Shown here piece by piece: positions 30,119 through 38,863 of a stretch of 64,000 nucleotides of DNA. Origin of the DNA: Pseudomonas sp. MYb185 (GTDB lineage Bacteria; Pseudomonadota; Gammaproteobacteria; Pseudomonadales; Pseudomonadaceae). The notes beneath the pieces were generated by a model, which ran no database searches, was not told where the DNA came from, and saw nothing but the letters and a program-made list of their open reading frames with translations. The position numbers and the translations under genes are program-made. The DNA is taken from positions 51,988 through 115,987 of the forward strand of contig NZ_PCQD01000010.1 in assembly GCF_002979975.1 (NCBI RefSeq). Direction: 5' to 3'. Numbering within the stretch: the first letter of the stretch is position 1; every line of letters starts with the position of its first letter.

Positions 30119-30574
30119 ATGAAAAAAGATACCAAGCAACCACAGGGTTGTACCAATCTGAAGCTGCGCCAGCTCACTCGCGTGGTCTCGCGCCATTACG
30201 ATCACTACGTGGCCCATGCCGGGCTCAAGACCACGCAGTACTCACTGCTGTCATACGTCGTGAAGCTGGGGCCCCTTCGTCCGAGCGACCTGGCCAGGCA
30301 CATGCGTATGGAAGCCTCAACCTTGACCCGCAACATGCAGCCGCTGGTTGTCCAGGGCTGGTTGAAGATCGGCGCTGGAGCGGACGCCCGCAGCCGCGTC
30401 GTGACAGCCACCGATGCCGGTAAAGCCAAACAGGCAGAAGCTCAACGTGCGTGGAAAAAGGCGCAATTGGCCCTCAATGAGCAGCTCGGCACGGAGAAGG
30501 TGGCCGCCCTGCACGCATTGCTTGATGACTGCATCGACCTCGTAGCCGAAGGGCTCGACACCCCCGATAGCTGA
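30119..30574 (+). CDS. MarR family transcriptional regulator
   Basis: A 151-residue winged-helix repressor. The central part has LKTTQYSLLSYVVKLGPLRPSDLARHMRMEASTLTRNMQPLVVQGWLKI, the MarR helix-turn-helix, and the wing GADARSRVVTATDAGKAK. N- and C-terminal helices form the dimer interface. Such proteins usually release DNA on binding a small phenolic or lipophilic ligand. It is divergent from a thioesterase and 82 bases upstream of a Bcr/CflA-type exporter on the same strand, a layout that suggests a ligand-induced detoxification locus. The start may be the ATG at 30119. Confidence 0.92.
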   Translation: MKKDTKQPQGCTNLKLRQLTRVVSRHYDHYVAHAGLKTTQYSLLSYVVKLGPLRPSDLARHMRMEASTLTRNMQPLVVQGWLKIGAGADARSRVVTATDAGKAKQAEAQRAWKKAQLALNEQLGTEKVAALHALLDDCIDLVAEGLDTPDS

Positions 30575-30655
30575 GGCGCTTATCACCGGCTCCAGGCACC
30601 CACCACACTGCCACTGGGCACAACTTCAAGGCAAACAACAAGACAGGTGTAGTGC

Positions 30656-31876
30656 ATGACACAGGCAACAGAGTCCATCTGCCCTGCTGCAGAAACGGAA
30701 GCAGCCCCAGCAGTCCAGCAAAAGCCTCTCACCGGTGAGTTGCTCCTGCTGCTGGCTGGCCTGGCGGCGCTCGGCGCACTCGCAACCAATATCATCCTGC
30801 CGACGTTTCCCGATATGGGTCGCAGTCTGGATGTCTCGGTCAAGGATCTCAGTGCCACACTCAGCAGCTTCTTTATCGCCTTTGCCCTTGGGCAACTGCT
30901 GGTGGGGCCCATTTCCGACCGGTTTGGTCGCAAGTGGCTGGTGCTCGGCGGTCTGGCTACCTTTATTGTCGGCAGCGCTGTGTGTGCCATGGCTACCAGC
31001 TTGCCGCAATTGATCAGCGGCCGGGTCATCCAGGCGCTCGGGGTATGTGCCACCTCCGTGCTGTCTCGCGCCATCGCCCGGGATCTGTTCGACGGTGCGC
31101 AATTGGCCCGTGCGTTGTCGTTGATCATGGTGGCGATGGCAGCCGCACCCGGTTTCTCTCCACTATTGGGCGGAGCATTCAACAGCCTGCTCGGTTGGCG
31201 TGCGACCTTCGGATTGGTTGCCGCGCTGGCATTACTACTTGGCGCTCACTACCTCACCAGACTGGGCGAAACCCATATAGCGGACAAGCGCTCCGCGCTG
31301 TCAGTCGCTGACGTACTGGTCAGCTATTGGCAACTGCTGCGAGACGGACGGTTCATTGCCCCAGCCCTGTCCGTCAGTCTGGTGATAGGTGCGCTGTATG
31401 CCTTTTTCGCCATGGCACCGGATATCCTGATGATCGGTTTCGGCCACTCAGCCCTGGAGCTGGGCCTGCTGTTCGCGGCAACGGTGTTCGTGGTGTTTGC
31501 GGCGGGTTTGCTGGCACCGCGCCTGGCCCAACGCTGGGGGCAGGCGATCGCGGCGCGCGCCGGCATCGTCATTGCACTGGTCGGCAGTCTGGCGCTGCTG
31601 CTCGGGCCGGAAGATTTTCCATTTTTCTGCGCGGCGCTGACCCTGTTCCTGCTCGGCATGGGCCTGGTCAACCCGCTGGCAACCGCTATCGCATTGCAAC
31701 CCTTTGGCAAGCAGGCTGGTGCCGCCTCGGCATTACTCGGCTTCATGCAGATGGGCTGCGCTGCCGTTGCCATCATCATCGGCGCCAGTCTCGGGCTGTC
31801 CGCGTATACCGCGCTGGGGGTGATTCTGACAGCGTGCCTCTGTAGCGCATTGCTCATTTTTCTTGCAGTGAAATAA
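30656..31876 (+). CDS. Bcr/CflA family MFS drug exporter
   Basis: A 406-residue, 12-segment major facilitator of the Bcr/CflA subfamily (DHA1). The N-terminal half has TNIILPTFPDMGRSLDVSVKDLSATLSSFF and the loop motif GPISDRFGRKWLVLGG, plus the IQALGVCATSVLSRAIARDLF segment typical of this group. Substrates of such exporters include bicyclomycin, chloramphenicol and sulfonamides in other bacteria; here the substrate is unknown. It follows a marR-like gene and is probably co-transcribed with it. Confidence 0.92.
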   Translation: MTQATESICPAAETEAAPAVQQKPLTGELLLLLAGLAALGALATNIILPTFPDMGRSLDVSVKDLSATLSSFFIAFALGQLLVGPISDRFGRKWLVLGGLATFIVGSAVCAMATSLPQLISGRVIQALGVCATSVLSRAIARDLFDGAQLARALSLIMVAMAAAPGFSPLLGGAFNSLLGWRATFGLVAALALLLGAHYLTRLGETHIADKRSALSVADVLVSYWQLLRDGRFIAPALSVSLVIGALYAFFAMAPDILMIGFGHSALELGLLFAATVFVVFAAGLLAPRLAQRWGQAIAARAGIVIALVGSLALLLGPEDFPFFCAALTLFLLGMGLVNPLATAIALQPFGKQAGAASALLGFMQMGCAAVAIIIGASLGLSAYTALGVILTACLCSALLIFLAVK

Positions 31877-32034
31877 CCACAGCGCAGAATCAGGTACCCT
31901 GCTTTCCTCGCTCCCCCAGCACTGTCACCTGCAAGACAGTCCCCCGCCATCACCATCGACTAGACTGCAGGAACTCATCGTTGCCAGTGCCCGTGTCGCA
32001 CTGTGAGTCACCACAATCACAAGAGGAAAGCCCG

Positions 32035-32808
32035 ATGAACGCAATGCAGAAACTACCGGTTCTCGACGTCAGGGATCAGGTCAGCGCCGAGGAGTGGCAG
32101 ACCCGGGTGGATCTGGCCGCCTGCTACCGTCTGGTCGCCATGAACGGCTGGGACGATATCGTGTTCACCCATATCTCGGCGAAGATTCCCGGTACCGAAC
32201 ATTTCCTGATCAACCCCTACGGCCTGATGTTCGAGGAGGTCACCGCCTCGAACCTGGTGAAGATCGACCTGCAGGGCAACAAGCTGGTGGACTCGCCCTA
32301 CGAGATCAACCCGGCGGGCTTCACCATTCACAGTGCGGTGCATGAGATACGCCACGATGTGGGCTGCGTGCTGCATACCCATACTGCCGCAGGGGTGGGG
32401 GTGTCCGCGCAGAAGGACGGTCTCCTGCCGATCTCGCAACAGGCGTTGTTCGTACTCGCCAGCCTGTCCTACCACGATTACGAAGGTGTGGCCCTGCGTG
32501 AAGACGAGAAGCTGCGCCTGCAGCAGGACCTGGGCCGGACCAAGAGCATGGTGCTGCGCAACCACGGGCTGATGACCTGTGGTCGGGACGTGGCCGAAGC
32601 CTTCCTCGGCATGCATACCCTGCAGCGCTGCTGCGAAATCCAGATCAATGCACAGGCCGGTGGTAGCGAGCTGATTCCGATCCCGCAGAGCATTCTGGAC
32701 AGCGCCATCGAAAGCATGCGTCAGGTCACCAAGGGCGCCGGTGCCAACCTGGCCTGGCCGGCACTGCTGCGCAAGGTACAACGCGACAGCCCCGGGTTCG
32801 ACAGCTGA
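32035..32808 (+). CDS. Class II aldolase/adducin family protein
   Basis: A 257-residue AraD/FucA-fold protein. It has the phosphate-binding region FTHISAKIPG and NPYGLMFEEVTASNLVKID, the zinc ligands in VLHTHTAAGVG (HTH) and the third His in LRNHGLMTCG, and a Glu in the conserved position. Family members cleave or epimerise sugar phosphates, but many genomic relatives have no known substrate. GAGGA precedes the ATG at 32035. It ends one base before the convergent AraC-type gene with no spacer and has no sugar-kinase neighbours, so its pathway is unclear. Confidence 0.9.
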   Translation: MNAMQKLPVLDVRDQVSAEEWQTRVDLAACYRLVAMNGWDDIVFTHISAKIPGTEHFLINPYGLMFEEVTASNLVKIDLQGNKLVDSPYEINPAGFTIHSAVHEIRHDVGCVLHTHTAAGVGVSAQKDGLLPISQQALFVLASLSYHDYEGVALREDEKLRLQQDLGRTKSMVLRNHGLMTCGRDVAEAFLGMHTLQRCCEIQINAQAGGSELIPIPQSILDSAIESMRQVTKGAGANLAWPALLRKVQRDSPGFDS

Positions 32809-33780
32809 TCAGTAGAACTTCTGCACGCGCTGTGGCGTCATGCCGAACTGGCGACGGAACGCGGTGGTGAAATTGGCAGTGCTGGAATAACCGGCCTGCC
32901 ATGCCGCCTCGCTGATGCTGACACCGCTCTGCAGGGCAACGTGAGCCTGCTGCAACTTGCGCTGGCGTTGCCAGGCGAACAGTGACATGCCCTGGGCCGC
33001 CTGGAACTGGCGCTGCAGGGTACTGGCGCTGGCCCCCACGGCGCTGGCGATCTGCTCCAGTGACCAACCATCGGCCTCGCCGCTGTGCAGCAGCTCCTGA
33101 GCGCGCTGCACCAGACGCTGATGATGGGGGCGCTGGCGCACCGGTTCTGTCGGCTCGCCGACAAGTTGCTCGACCACCCCATGCACCAACCCCAGCACCC
33201 TCACCTCCTGCTGCAGATGGGCCAGCAACTCGCCATCGGCAGGCTGCCCCATGACCTGCTCTGCCAGCGCCAGCAGTGGCGCGGTTGGCGTCCAGCGACG
33301 CAAGGCCAGATGCTGTCTCGGTTCGATCAGACGTCGGATACTGATATGTGCATCCAGGCCGCTGCTTGCGAACCACTCCGGAGTCAGGCAGATCGATAGC
33401 TTGCGTATGTGCTGCCCAGAGTGTGCCTGGCGGGTAAAGGTTGCCGGTTCGGTCAAGGCGATGGCAATCCCCTCGGGCCGCCCCGGCCTCGGCGCGACCT
33501 GTAACCGCCGGTCGTCGTACTGCGCCTGGCCATCTCCGTTCATGAACAGCACCAGGCTCAGGCGCGGGCTGACCTCGACCTGGGTCGAGAAGTCGTGCAG
33601 CTCGAGGCAGTCGGAGCAGTGCAGGGATAACCCCGGGCGCAACTGCTGCCAGCTCAGGCGGCCCTGGAACAAGGGGCTCTGGTCGGGGCTCCGATCAGGC
33701 CCCTGCTCGGCCAGCCGCACCGGGGTACCCAGTCGCCGGGCCAACTCTCCCACCCTGACCATATCCTGCTCGCTGCCCAT
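32809..33780 (-). CDS. AraC family regulator (PchR-like)
   Basis: A 323-residue regulator with an N-terminal ligand-sensing domain and a C-terminal pair of helix-turn-helix motifs: WSLEQIASAVGASASTLQRQFQAAQGMSLFAWQRQRKLQQAHVAL, then VSISEAAWQAGYSSTANFTTAFRRQFGMTPQRVQKFY. This layout and its position next to an iron receptor are those of PchR-type regulators that sense a ferric siderophore. It is divergent from a FepA-like receptor gene, with direct repeats and a Fur-like box in between, so it probably activates that gene when the ligand enters. The ligand is not known. Confidence 0.9.
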   Translation of the reverse strand: MGSEQDMVRVGELARRLGTPVRLAEQGPDRSPDQSPLFQGRLSWQQLRPGLSLHCSDCLELHDFSTQVEVSPRLSLVLFMNGDGQAQYDDRRLQVAPRPGRPEGIAIALTEPATFTRQAHSGQHIRKLSICLTPEWFASSGLDAHISIRRLIEPRQHLALRRWTPTAPLLALAEQVMGQPADGELLAHLQQEVRVLGLVHGVVEQLVGEPTEPVRQRPHHQRLVQRAQELLHSGEADGWSLEQIASAVGASASTLQRQFQAAQGMSLFAWQRQRKLQQAHVALQSGVSISEAAWQAGYSSTANFTTAFRRQFGMTPQRVQKFY

Positions 33781-33808
33781 CTTGCCTACCCCCCTGCATT
33801 TTGCTGTC

Positions 33809-33857
33809 GGCGCAAAGGAAATTGATGCTGGCGCAAAACGATTTTGTCCGGCGCTGT
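33809..33857 (+). promoter_or_regulatory. Direct repeats, likely AraC-regulator operator
   Basis: GGCGCAAA occurs at 33809-33816 and again at 33830-33837, exactly 21 bases (two helical turns) apart; a degenerate third copy GGCGCTGT starts at 33850, 20 bases further. In-phase direct repeats of this kind are typical AraC-family binding sites. They lie between the regulator start (33780) and the receptor start (33941). Confidence 0.65.
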
Positions 33858-33882
33858 GCCAGACTACGCGCCGGCATCAATA

Positions 33883-33904
33883 GATGCAAATCATTCGCAT
33901 TATC
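33883..33904 (+). promoter_or_regulatory. Fur-like box upstream of the FepA-like receptor
   Basis: The sequence GATGCAAATCATTCGCATTATC is degenerate but contains the AATCATT core and ends CATTATC, like Pseudomonas Fur boxes. It lies about 40-60 bases before the receptor ATG at 33941. Together with the AraC repeats it suggests iron-controlled, ligand-activated expression. Confidence 0.6.
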
Positions 33905-33940
33905 GAGCGATACGCTCACACCGTTCAAGGGACGATACAC

Positions 33941-36157
33941 ATGCCACTCTCCGCCACGCGCCATGCGCTGTGCTACAGCCGACTTTCTCTTGCCATCCTG
34001 CTTGCCCTGGGTGCGCAGCATACGTTAGCGGCCGATGACGTCATCGAGCTGCAGAGCACCGAGGTATTGGGTACTGCGCAGCAGGAGCTGCTGCAGGCGC
34101 CGGGAGTATCGGTAATCACTGCCGAGCAGATCCGCAAGACCCCACCGGCCAATGACATCGCCGAGCTGATCCGCAAGCAGCCGGGGGTCAACCTGACCGG
34201 CAACAGTGGCTCCGGTGCGCGCGGCAACAACCGGCAGATCGACATTCGCGGCATGGGCCCGGAAAACACCCTGATCCTGATCGATGGCAAGCCGGTATCC
34301 TCGCGCAATGCGGTGCGTTATGGCTGGCGCGGCGACCGCGATACCCGCGGTGACACCAACTGGGTGCCGGCCGAGCAGATCGAGCGCATCGAGGTACTGC
34401 GCGGGCCGGCGGCAGCGCGCTATGGCAATGGCGCCGCGGGCGGGGTAGTCAATATCATCACCAAGGGCCCGGGGCTCGAACACCATGCCGACATGACGCT
34501 GTACATGAGCATGCCCCAGCATGACGAGGAAGGCGCCAGCAGGCGCTTCAACTTCGGTTTGAACGGCCCGCTGAGCGAGAATCTGGCCTATCGCGTCTAC
34601 GGCAACATCAGCAAGGCGGACATGGACGATGCCGACATCAACGCCGGCCACAGCCTTCCCGGCCAGAGCACCGCCGGACGCGAGGGTGTCCGCAACCGGG
34701 ATGTCAGTGGCGTGCTCAGCTGGTACCTGAACGACGAACAGAAGCTGGAGCTGGAGGCCGGCTATGGTCGGCAGGGCAATATCTACGCCGGCGACAGCAT
34801 GAACAACGTGGAGTCACCGGCCCTGGACGCATTGCGCAACCCCTGGCTGGGGCGTGAAACCAACATCATGTACCGCCAGAACTACGCCATCACCCACCAT
34901 GGCGAATGGAGCTTCGGCGATACCCTCAACTACCTGCAGTACGAGCACACCGACAACCGCCGTCTGCAGGAAGGTCTGGCCGGTGGCCCCGAGGGCAGTA
35001 TCCTCAACAACAACTTCGGCACCATCGAACTGGATACCCTGACCGCCCACAGCGAAGTCCACCTGCCGCTGGCGACGCGGATCGAACAGATGCTGACACT
35101 GGGCGCAGAATGGGTCGGCCAGCGCATGGATGATCCCTTCTCCAATACCCAGACCACCACCGAAGCCGGTGATATCCCCGGCCTGATCAATGGCGACCGT
35201 GACGGCAAAAGCTCGGCGCGTATCGCCTCGGTGTTCATTGAAAGCAACATGCAGCTACGCCCCGGCACCATACTGACTCCCGGCCTGCGCTTCGACCGGC
35301 ACAGCCGTACCGGCAGCAACTGGAGCCCGGCGCTAAACCTGTCCCAGGCACTGGGTGAGGACTTCACCCTCAAGGCCGGGATCGCCCGCGCCTATAAGGC
35401 ACCGAACCTGTACCAGACCAACCCGGACTATCTGCTGTACAGCCGCGGCCAGGGCTGCTGGGGCGGTGGCGGCGCCTGCTACCTGCGCGGCAACGAGAAC
35501 CTGGACGCCGAGACCAGCATCAACAAGGAAATCGGTATCGAGTTCCGCCGCGACCAGCTGGTCGCCGGGATCACCTGGTTCCGCAACGACTATCGCAACA
35601 AGATCGAGGCGGGCCGCGACAGCATCGGTAACGCCATTGGCGGCAGCAACCCGGCTTATGCCGATGCCGACATCTTCCAGTGGGAAAACGTGCCGCGGGC
35701 GATCGTCGAGGGGTTGGAAGGTACCCTGAACCTGCCGCTGGCCAGCAGCCTGGACTGGAACACCAACTTCACCTATATGCTGCGCTCGGAGAACCGTGAC
35801 ACCGGCGAGCCGCTGTCGATCATCCCCGAGTACACGGTCAACTCGACCCTCGACTGGCAGATCAACCAACCCTGGTCGGCGCAGGCCAGCGTCACCTGGT
35901 ATGGCAAGCAGGAACCCGGCAAGTACGGCTACCAGGGCAACCTGCTGACCGGCGATGCGCGCCGCTCCATCTCGCCCTACAGCCTGGTCGGCCTGAGCAG
36001 TCGCTATGCCTTCACTGACAATCTCAGCGTCAGCGGCGGTGTCAGCAACCTGTTCGACAAACGCCTGTACCGTGAAGGTAACGCCAACATAGCTGGTGCC
36101 TATACCTACAACGAGCCGGGTCGGACCTTCTATACCAGCATCAGCAGCAGCTTCTGA
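33941..36157 (+). CDS. FepA/PfeA-like TonB-dependent siderophore receptor
   Basis: A 738-residue outer-membrane receptor of the FepA family (ferric enterobactin and other catecholates). The signal peptide ends near QHTLAA; the plug has QQELLQAPGVSVITAEQIRKTPPANDIAELIRKQPGVNL in pieces, IDIRGMGPENTLILIDGKPV and VEVLRGPAAARYGNGAAGGVVNIITK-like strings; a barrel loop reads NPDYLLYSRGQGCWGG and CYLRGNENLDAETSINKE, the cysteine pair and motif characteristic of FepA. The end GRTFYTSISSSF closes the barrel. The ATG at 33941 has AGGGA upstream. It is divergent from an AraC regulator and followed by a strong hairpin. Confidence 0.94.
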   Translation: MPLSATRHALCYSRLSLAILLALGAQHTLAADDVIELQSTEVLGTAQQELLQAPGVSVITAEQIRKTPPANDIAELIRKQPGVNLTGNSGSGARGNNRQIDIRGMGPENTLILIDGKPVSSRNAVRYGWRGDRDTRGDTNWVPAEQIERIEVLRGPAAARYGNGAAGGVVNIITKGPGLEHHADMTLYMSMPQHDEEGASRRFNFGLNGPLSENLAYRVYGNISKADMDDADINAGHSLPGQSTAGREGVRNRDVSGVLSWYLNDEQKLELEAGYGRQGNIYAGDSMNNVESPALDALRNPWLGRETNIMYRQNYAITHHGEWSFGDTLNYLQYEHTDNRRLQEGLAGGPEGSILNNNFGTIELDTLTAHSEVHLPLATRIEQMLTLGAEWVGQRMDDPFSNTQTTTEAGDIPGLINGDRDGKSSARIASVFIESNMQLRPGTILTPGLRFDRHSRTGSNWSPALNLSQALGEDFTLKAGIARAYKAPNLYQTNPDYLLYSRGQGCWGGGGACYLRGNENLDAETSINKEIGIEFRRDQLVAGITWFRNDYRNKIEAGRDSIGNAIGGSNPAYADADIFQWENVPRAIVEGLEGTLNLPLASSLDWNTNFTYMLRSENRDTGEPLSIIPEYTVNSTLDWQINQPWSAQASVTWYGKQEPGKYGYQGNLLTGDARRSISPYSLVGLSSRYAFTDNLSVSGGVSNLFDKRLYREGNANIAGAYTYNEPGRTFYTSISSSF

Positions 36158-36168
36158 GCAAAGCCTGC

Positions 36169-36205
36169 GCTCCATGGCCCGGCCGTACCGGGCTGGCCAT
36201 GGAGC
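36169..36205 (+). terminator. Long hairpin after the FepA-like receptor
   Basis: An 11-base stem GCTCCATGGCC (36169-36179) with GGCCATGGAGC (36195-36205), and an inner stem of about five G-C pairs in the loop. It starts 12 bases past the receptor stop. No T run follows, so it may be a Rho-assisted terminator or 3' stabiliser. Confidence 0.7.
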
Positions 36206-36259
36206 ATGTCCGCCGCATAGGTATTACACTGTTCCGCACACCCTTGCGGAACCTTGCCC

Positions 36260-38146
36260 ATGCAAGTCGAACTGATTGAAATCCGCGACCACCTGAGTCG
36301 CTTCGCTCCCTTTGACGAATTGCCCGAGGAAACCCTCGACGATATCGCCCGGCAGACGCAGGTGCGCTACTTCAAGGCTGGCACGCCGATTCTGCAACAG
36401 GACGACGAGATAACCGAGCTGCACTATATCCGCAGCGGCGCAGTGGAAATCTATCGGCGCAATGGCGAGCTGTTCAACCGCCTGGGCGAGGGCGATATCT
36501 TCGGTCAGGCCGGGCTGCGCCGGCACGGTCGAGTGCGCTTCCCGGCCCGCGCCCTGGAAGACACCCTGATCTATTTCATTCCCGGGGGACTGTTCAGCCA
36601 GCTGTGCGACCAGCACGACAGCCTTGCCGATTTCGTCGATACCGAGGGCTCGGCACGGCTGCGCTCGGCGATGGAGTCCCAGGGCCGGGCCAATGAGCTG
36701 ATGAAGATTCGCGTCAACAAGCTGATCAGCCGGCCACCGGTGATGCTCGACGCCCAGTCCAGCATCCACCGGGCAGCAGCGGTAATGACCGAGCAGAGCG
36801 TATCGGCACTGCTGATCACCGAGCCGTGGCAGGAAGACCCGCAGCAGCAACGCGTCATCGGCATCATCACCGACCGCGACTTCCGCACCCGGGTGGTGTC
36901 CGAGGCACTGCCACCGGAAACGCCGCTGCATAGCATCATGTCCGCCGACCCGATCACCCTGCAGGCCAGCGACTCGGTATTCGAGGCCATCCTGTGCATG
37001 CTGCGGCACAATATCCACCATCTGCCGATCCTCAACCGGCGCCGCCCGGTGGGCCTGATCAACCTGGCCGATGTAATCCGGTACCAATCCCAGAGCAGCC
37101 TGTATCTGGTCAATGACATCTTCAACCGGCAGTCGGTCAGCGAGTTGCAGAACCTGCTGCCGCATGTGCGCGCCACTTTCCTGCGCATGGTCGAGGACGA
37201 AGCCAGTGCGCACATGATCGGCAGCGCCCTGTCCAGCATCGGCCGCAGCTTCATCCAGCGCCTGGTGGACCTCGCCGAGGAGCAGCTGGGGCCACCGCCG
37301 GTGCCCTACTGCTTCATGGTCATGGGCTCGATGGCCCGGGATGAGCAGTTGATCGTGACCGACCAGGATAATGCGCTGGTCCTCGACGACCGCTTCGATC
37401 CGGCCGAGCATGACGACTATTTCCTGCGCCTGGCGACCTTCGTCAGCAACGGTCTGGCCGCCTGCGGCTACAGCTATTGCAAGGGTGACATCATGGCCAC
37501 CAACCCGCGCTGGCGCCAGCCACTGAAAGTCTGGAAAAGCTATTTCAGCGACTGGATCGAACGGCCCAACCCGCGCACCCTGCTCAACAGCAATATCTTC
37601 TTCGACCTGGAGGCGGTCAGCGGCCAGTCCGACTTCGTCGAGCAACTGCGCGAGCTGATCGCCAACAAGGCCAGCCGCAATCAACGCTTTCTCGCCCTGC
37701 TGGCACGCAACTCGCTGAACCGTACCCCGCCGCTGGGGTTCTTCCGCACCTTCGTCATGGAGCAGGACGGAAAACAGAAGAACATCATCAATATCAAGCG
37801 CCGCGGTACCGCACCGCTGACCGACCTGATCCGCGTTCATGCACTGGCCTGCGGCTCCACCGCCCAGAGTTCCTTCGATCGCCTGGACGATATCGCCAAG
37901 ACCCGGCTGGTACCACCCGATGCGGTGGAACGACTGCGCTATGCGCTGGAGTTCCTGTCGCTGGCACGCATCCGGCACCAGGCACTGGATATTCAGGAAG
38001 GCCGCGAACCGAACAACGATATCGAACCGGAGAATGTCTCGGCGGCGGAGCGCCATGGCCTGAAGGATGCGTTCCAGATACTCAGCAATGCCCAGAAATT
38101 CCTGCGTTACCGCTACCCCGACATCAACGGTGGCCGACCAGCATGA
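36260..38146 (+). CDS. cNMP-binding/CBS/DUF294 nucleotidyltransferase-like protein
   Basis: A 628-residue cytoplasmic signalling protein. Domains in order: cyclic nucleotide-binding-like domain (about 10-125), two CBS domains (about 155-275, with IGIITDRDFRTRVV and HHLPILNRRRPVGLINLADV), a DUF294 nucleotidyltransferase-like domain (about 300-420, FMVMGSMARDEQLIVTDQDNAL, the GlnD-type GS...D.D pattern) and a DUF294 C-terminal helical domain. This is the architecture of PA3233-like proteins found beside an exonuclease gene. It probably senses an adenylate or cyclic nucleotide and modifies a partner. The ATG at 36260 is preferred over a TTG at 36254. It overlaps the exonuclease start by four bases. 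Confidence 0.9.
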   Translation: MQVELIEIRDHLSRFAPFDELPEETLDDIARQTQVRYFKAGTPILQQDDEITELHYIRSGAVEIYRRNGELFNRLGEGDIFGQAGLRRHGRVRFPARALEDTLIYFIPGGLFSQLCDQHDSLADFVDTEGSARLRSAMESQGRANELMKIRVNKLISRPPVMLDAQSSIHRAAAVMTEQSVSALLITEPWQEDPQQQRVIGIITDRDFRTRVVSEALPPETPLHSIMSADPITLQASDSVFEAILCMLRHNIHHLPILNRRRPVGLINLADVIRYQSQSSLYLVNDIFNRQSVSELQNLLPHVRATFLRMVEDEASAHMIGSALSSIGRSFIQRLVDLAEEQLGPPPVPYCFMVMGSMARDEQLIVTDQDNALVLDDRFDPAEHDDYFLRLATFVSNGLAACGYSYCKGDIMATNPRWRQPLKVWKSYFSDWIERPNPRTLLNSNIFFDLEAVSGQSDFVEQLRELIANKASRNQRFLALLARNSLNRTPPLGFFRTFVMEQDGKQKNIINIKRRGTAPLTDLIRVHALACGSTAQSSFDRLDDIAKTRLVPPDAVERLRYALEFLSLARIRHQALDIQEGREPNNDIEPENVSAAERHGLKDAFQILSNAQKFLRYRYPDINGGRPA

Positions 38147-38859
38147 ACCGATCAACCAAGCAACCGCGGATCGACTGGGCCCAGTATATGGGCAGCCTGG
38201 CTGAAACCTCCCGCCAACCGCTGCTGGCAGCCTTCTACCAGGCCAACTGGCCAACGCCGGATACGCCGCTGGATGACGTCGAATTCGTTGCCCTGGATAT
38301 CGAAACCACCGGCCTGGATGCGCGACGCCACGCAATCGTCAGTATCGGCCTGATCCCCTTCACCCTGGCACGCATTCGCAGTGACCAGGCCTGGCACCAA
38401 CTGGTGCGCCCCTATGGTGACCTGATCCCGGAATCGGTGACCTTCCATCACATTACCCACTCGGATATCCGGCGGGCACCACGCTTTGGCGAGATTCTGG
38501 AAAGCCTGCTGCAACGGTTGGCCGGCAAGGTGGCGGTAGTGCACTACCGTAATATCGAACGTACCTTCATTGATGAGGCGGTGCGCCACGCCCTGGGGGA
38601 AGGCCTGCTGTTTCCGATGGTCGACACCATGCAGATCGAGGCCGACCTGTATCCCCAGCGCCAGCCAGGCTGGCTGCGACGACTGCGGGGCCAGCCGCCG
38701 ATCTCGATTCGCCTGGCCGACAGCCGTGCGCGCTACGGTCTGCCGCTGTACCAGGCGCACCATGCCCTGACCGATGCGCTGGGTACCGCGGAGTTGTTGC
38801 AGGCGCAGGTGGCAACACACTTCCCGGCACCACAGCGGCTGGCTGAGCTGTGGTACTGA
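38143..38859 (+). CDS. DnaQ-like 3'-5' exonuclease
   Basis: A 238-residue DEDDh-type exonuclease related to the epsilon subunit of DNA polymerase III, but not part of a polymerase gene. It has the first motif VALDIETTGLDARRHAIVSIG, the segment HHITHSDIRRAP, and the final motif HHALTDALGTAELL with the catalytic His and Asp. The second motif, usually N..FD, reads VVHYRNIERTF, so an acidic Glu takes the place of the Asp. The ATG overlaps the stop of the CBS/DUF294 gene, so the proteins are co-produced; this pair is conserved in Pseudomonas, often next to the acetate permease genes, but here next to a BCCT transporter. The substrate is unknown. Confidence 0.9.
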   Translation: MNRSTKQPRIDWAQYMGSLAETSRQPLLAAFYQANWPTPDTPLDDVEFVALDIETTGLDARRHAIVSIGLIPFTLARIRSDQAWHQLVRPYGDLIPESVTFHHITHSDIRRAPRFGEILESLLQRLAGKVAVVHYRNIERTFIDEAVRHALGEGLLFPMVDTMQIEADLYPQRQPGWLRRLRGQPPISIRLADSRARYGLPLYQAHHALTDALGTAELLQAQVATHFPAPQRLAELWY

Positions 38860-38863
38860 GCCG

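Noticed and set aside
36224..38335. 703-codon open frame antisense to the CBS/DUF294 gene
   Set aside because: No start context or domain, and the plus-strand gene has four recognisable domains.
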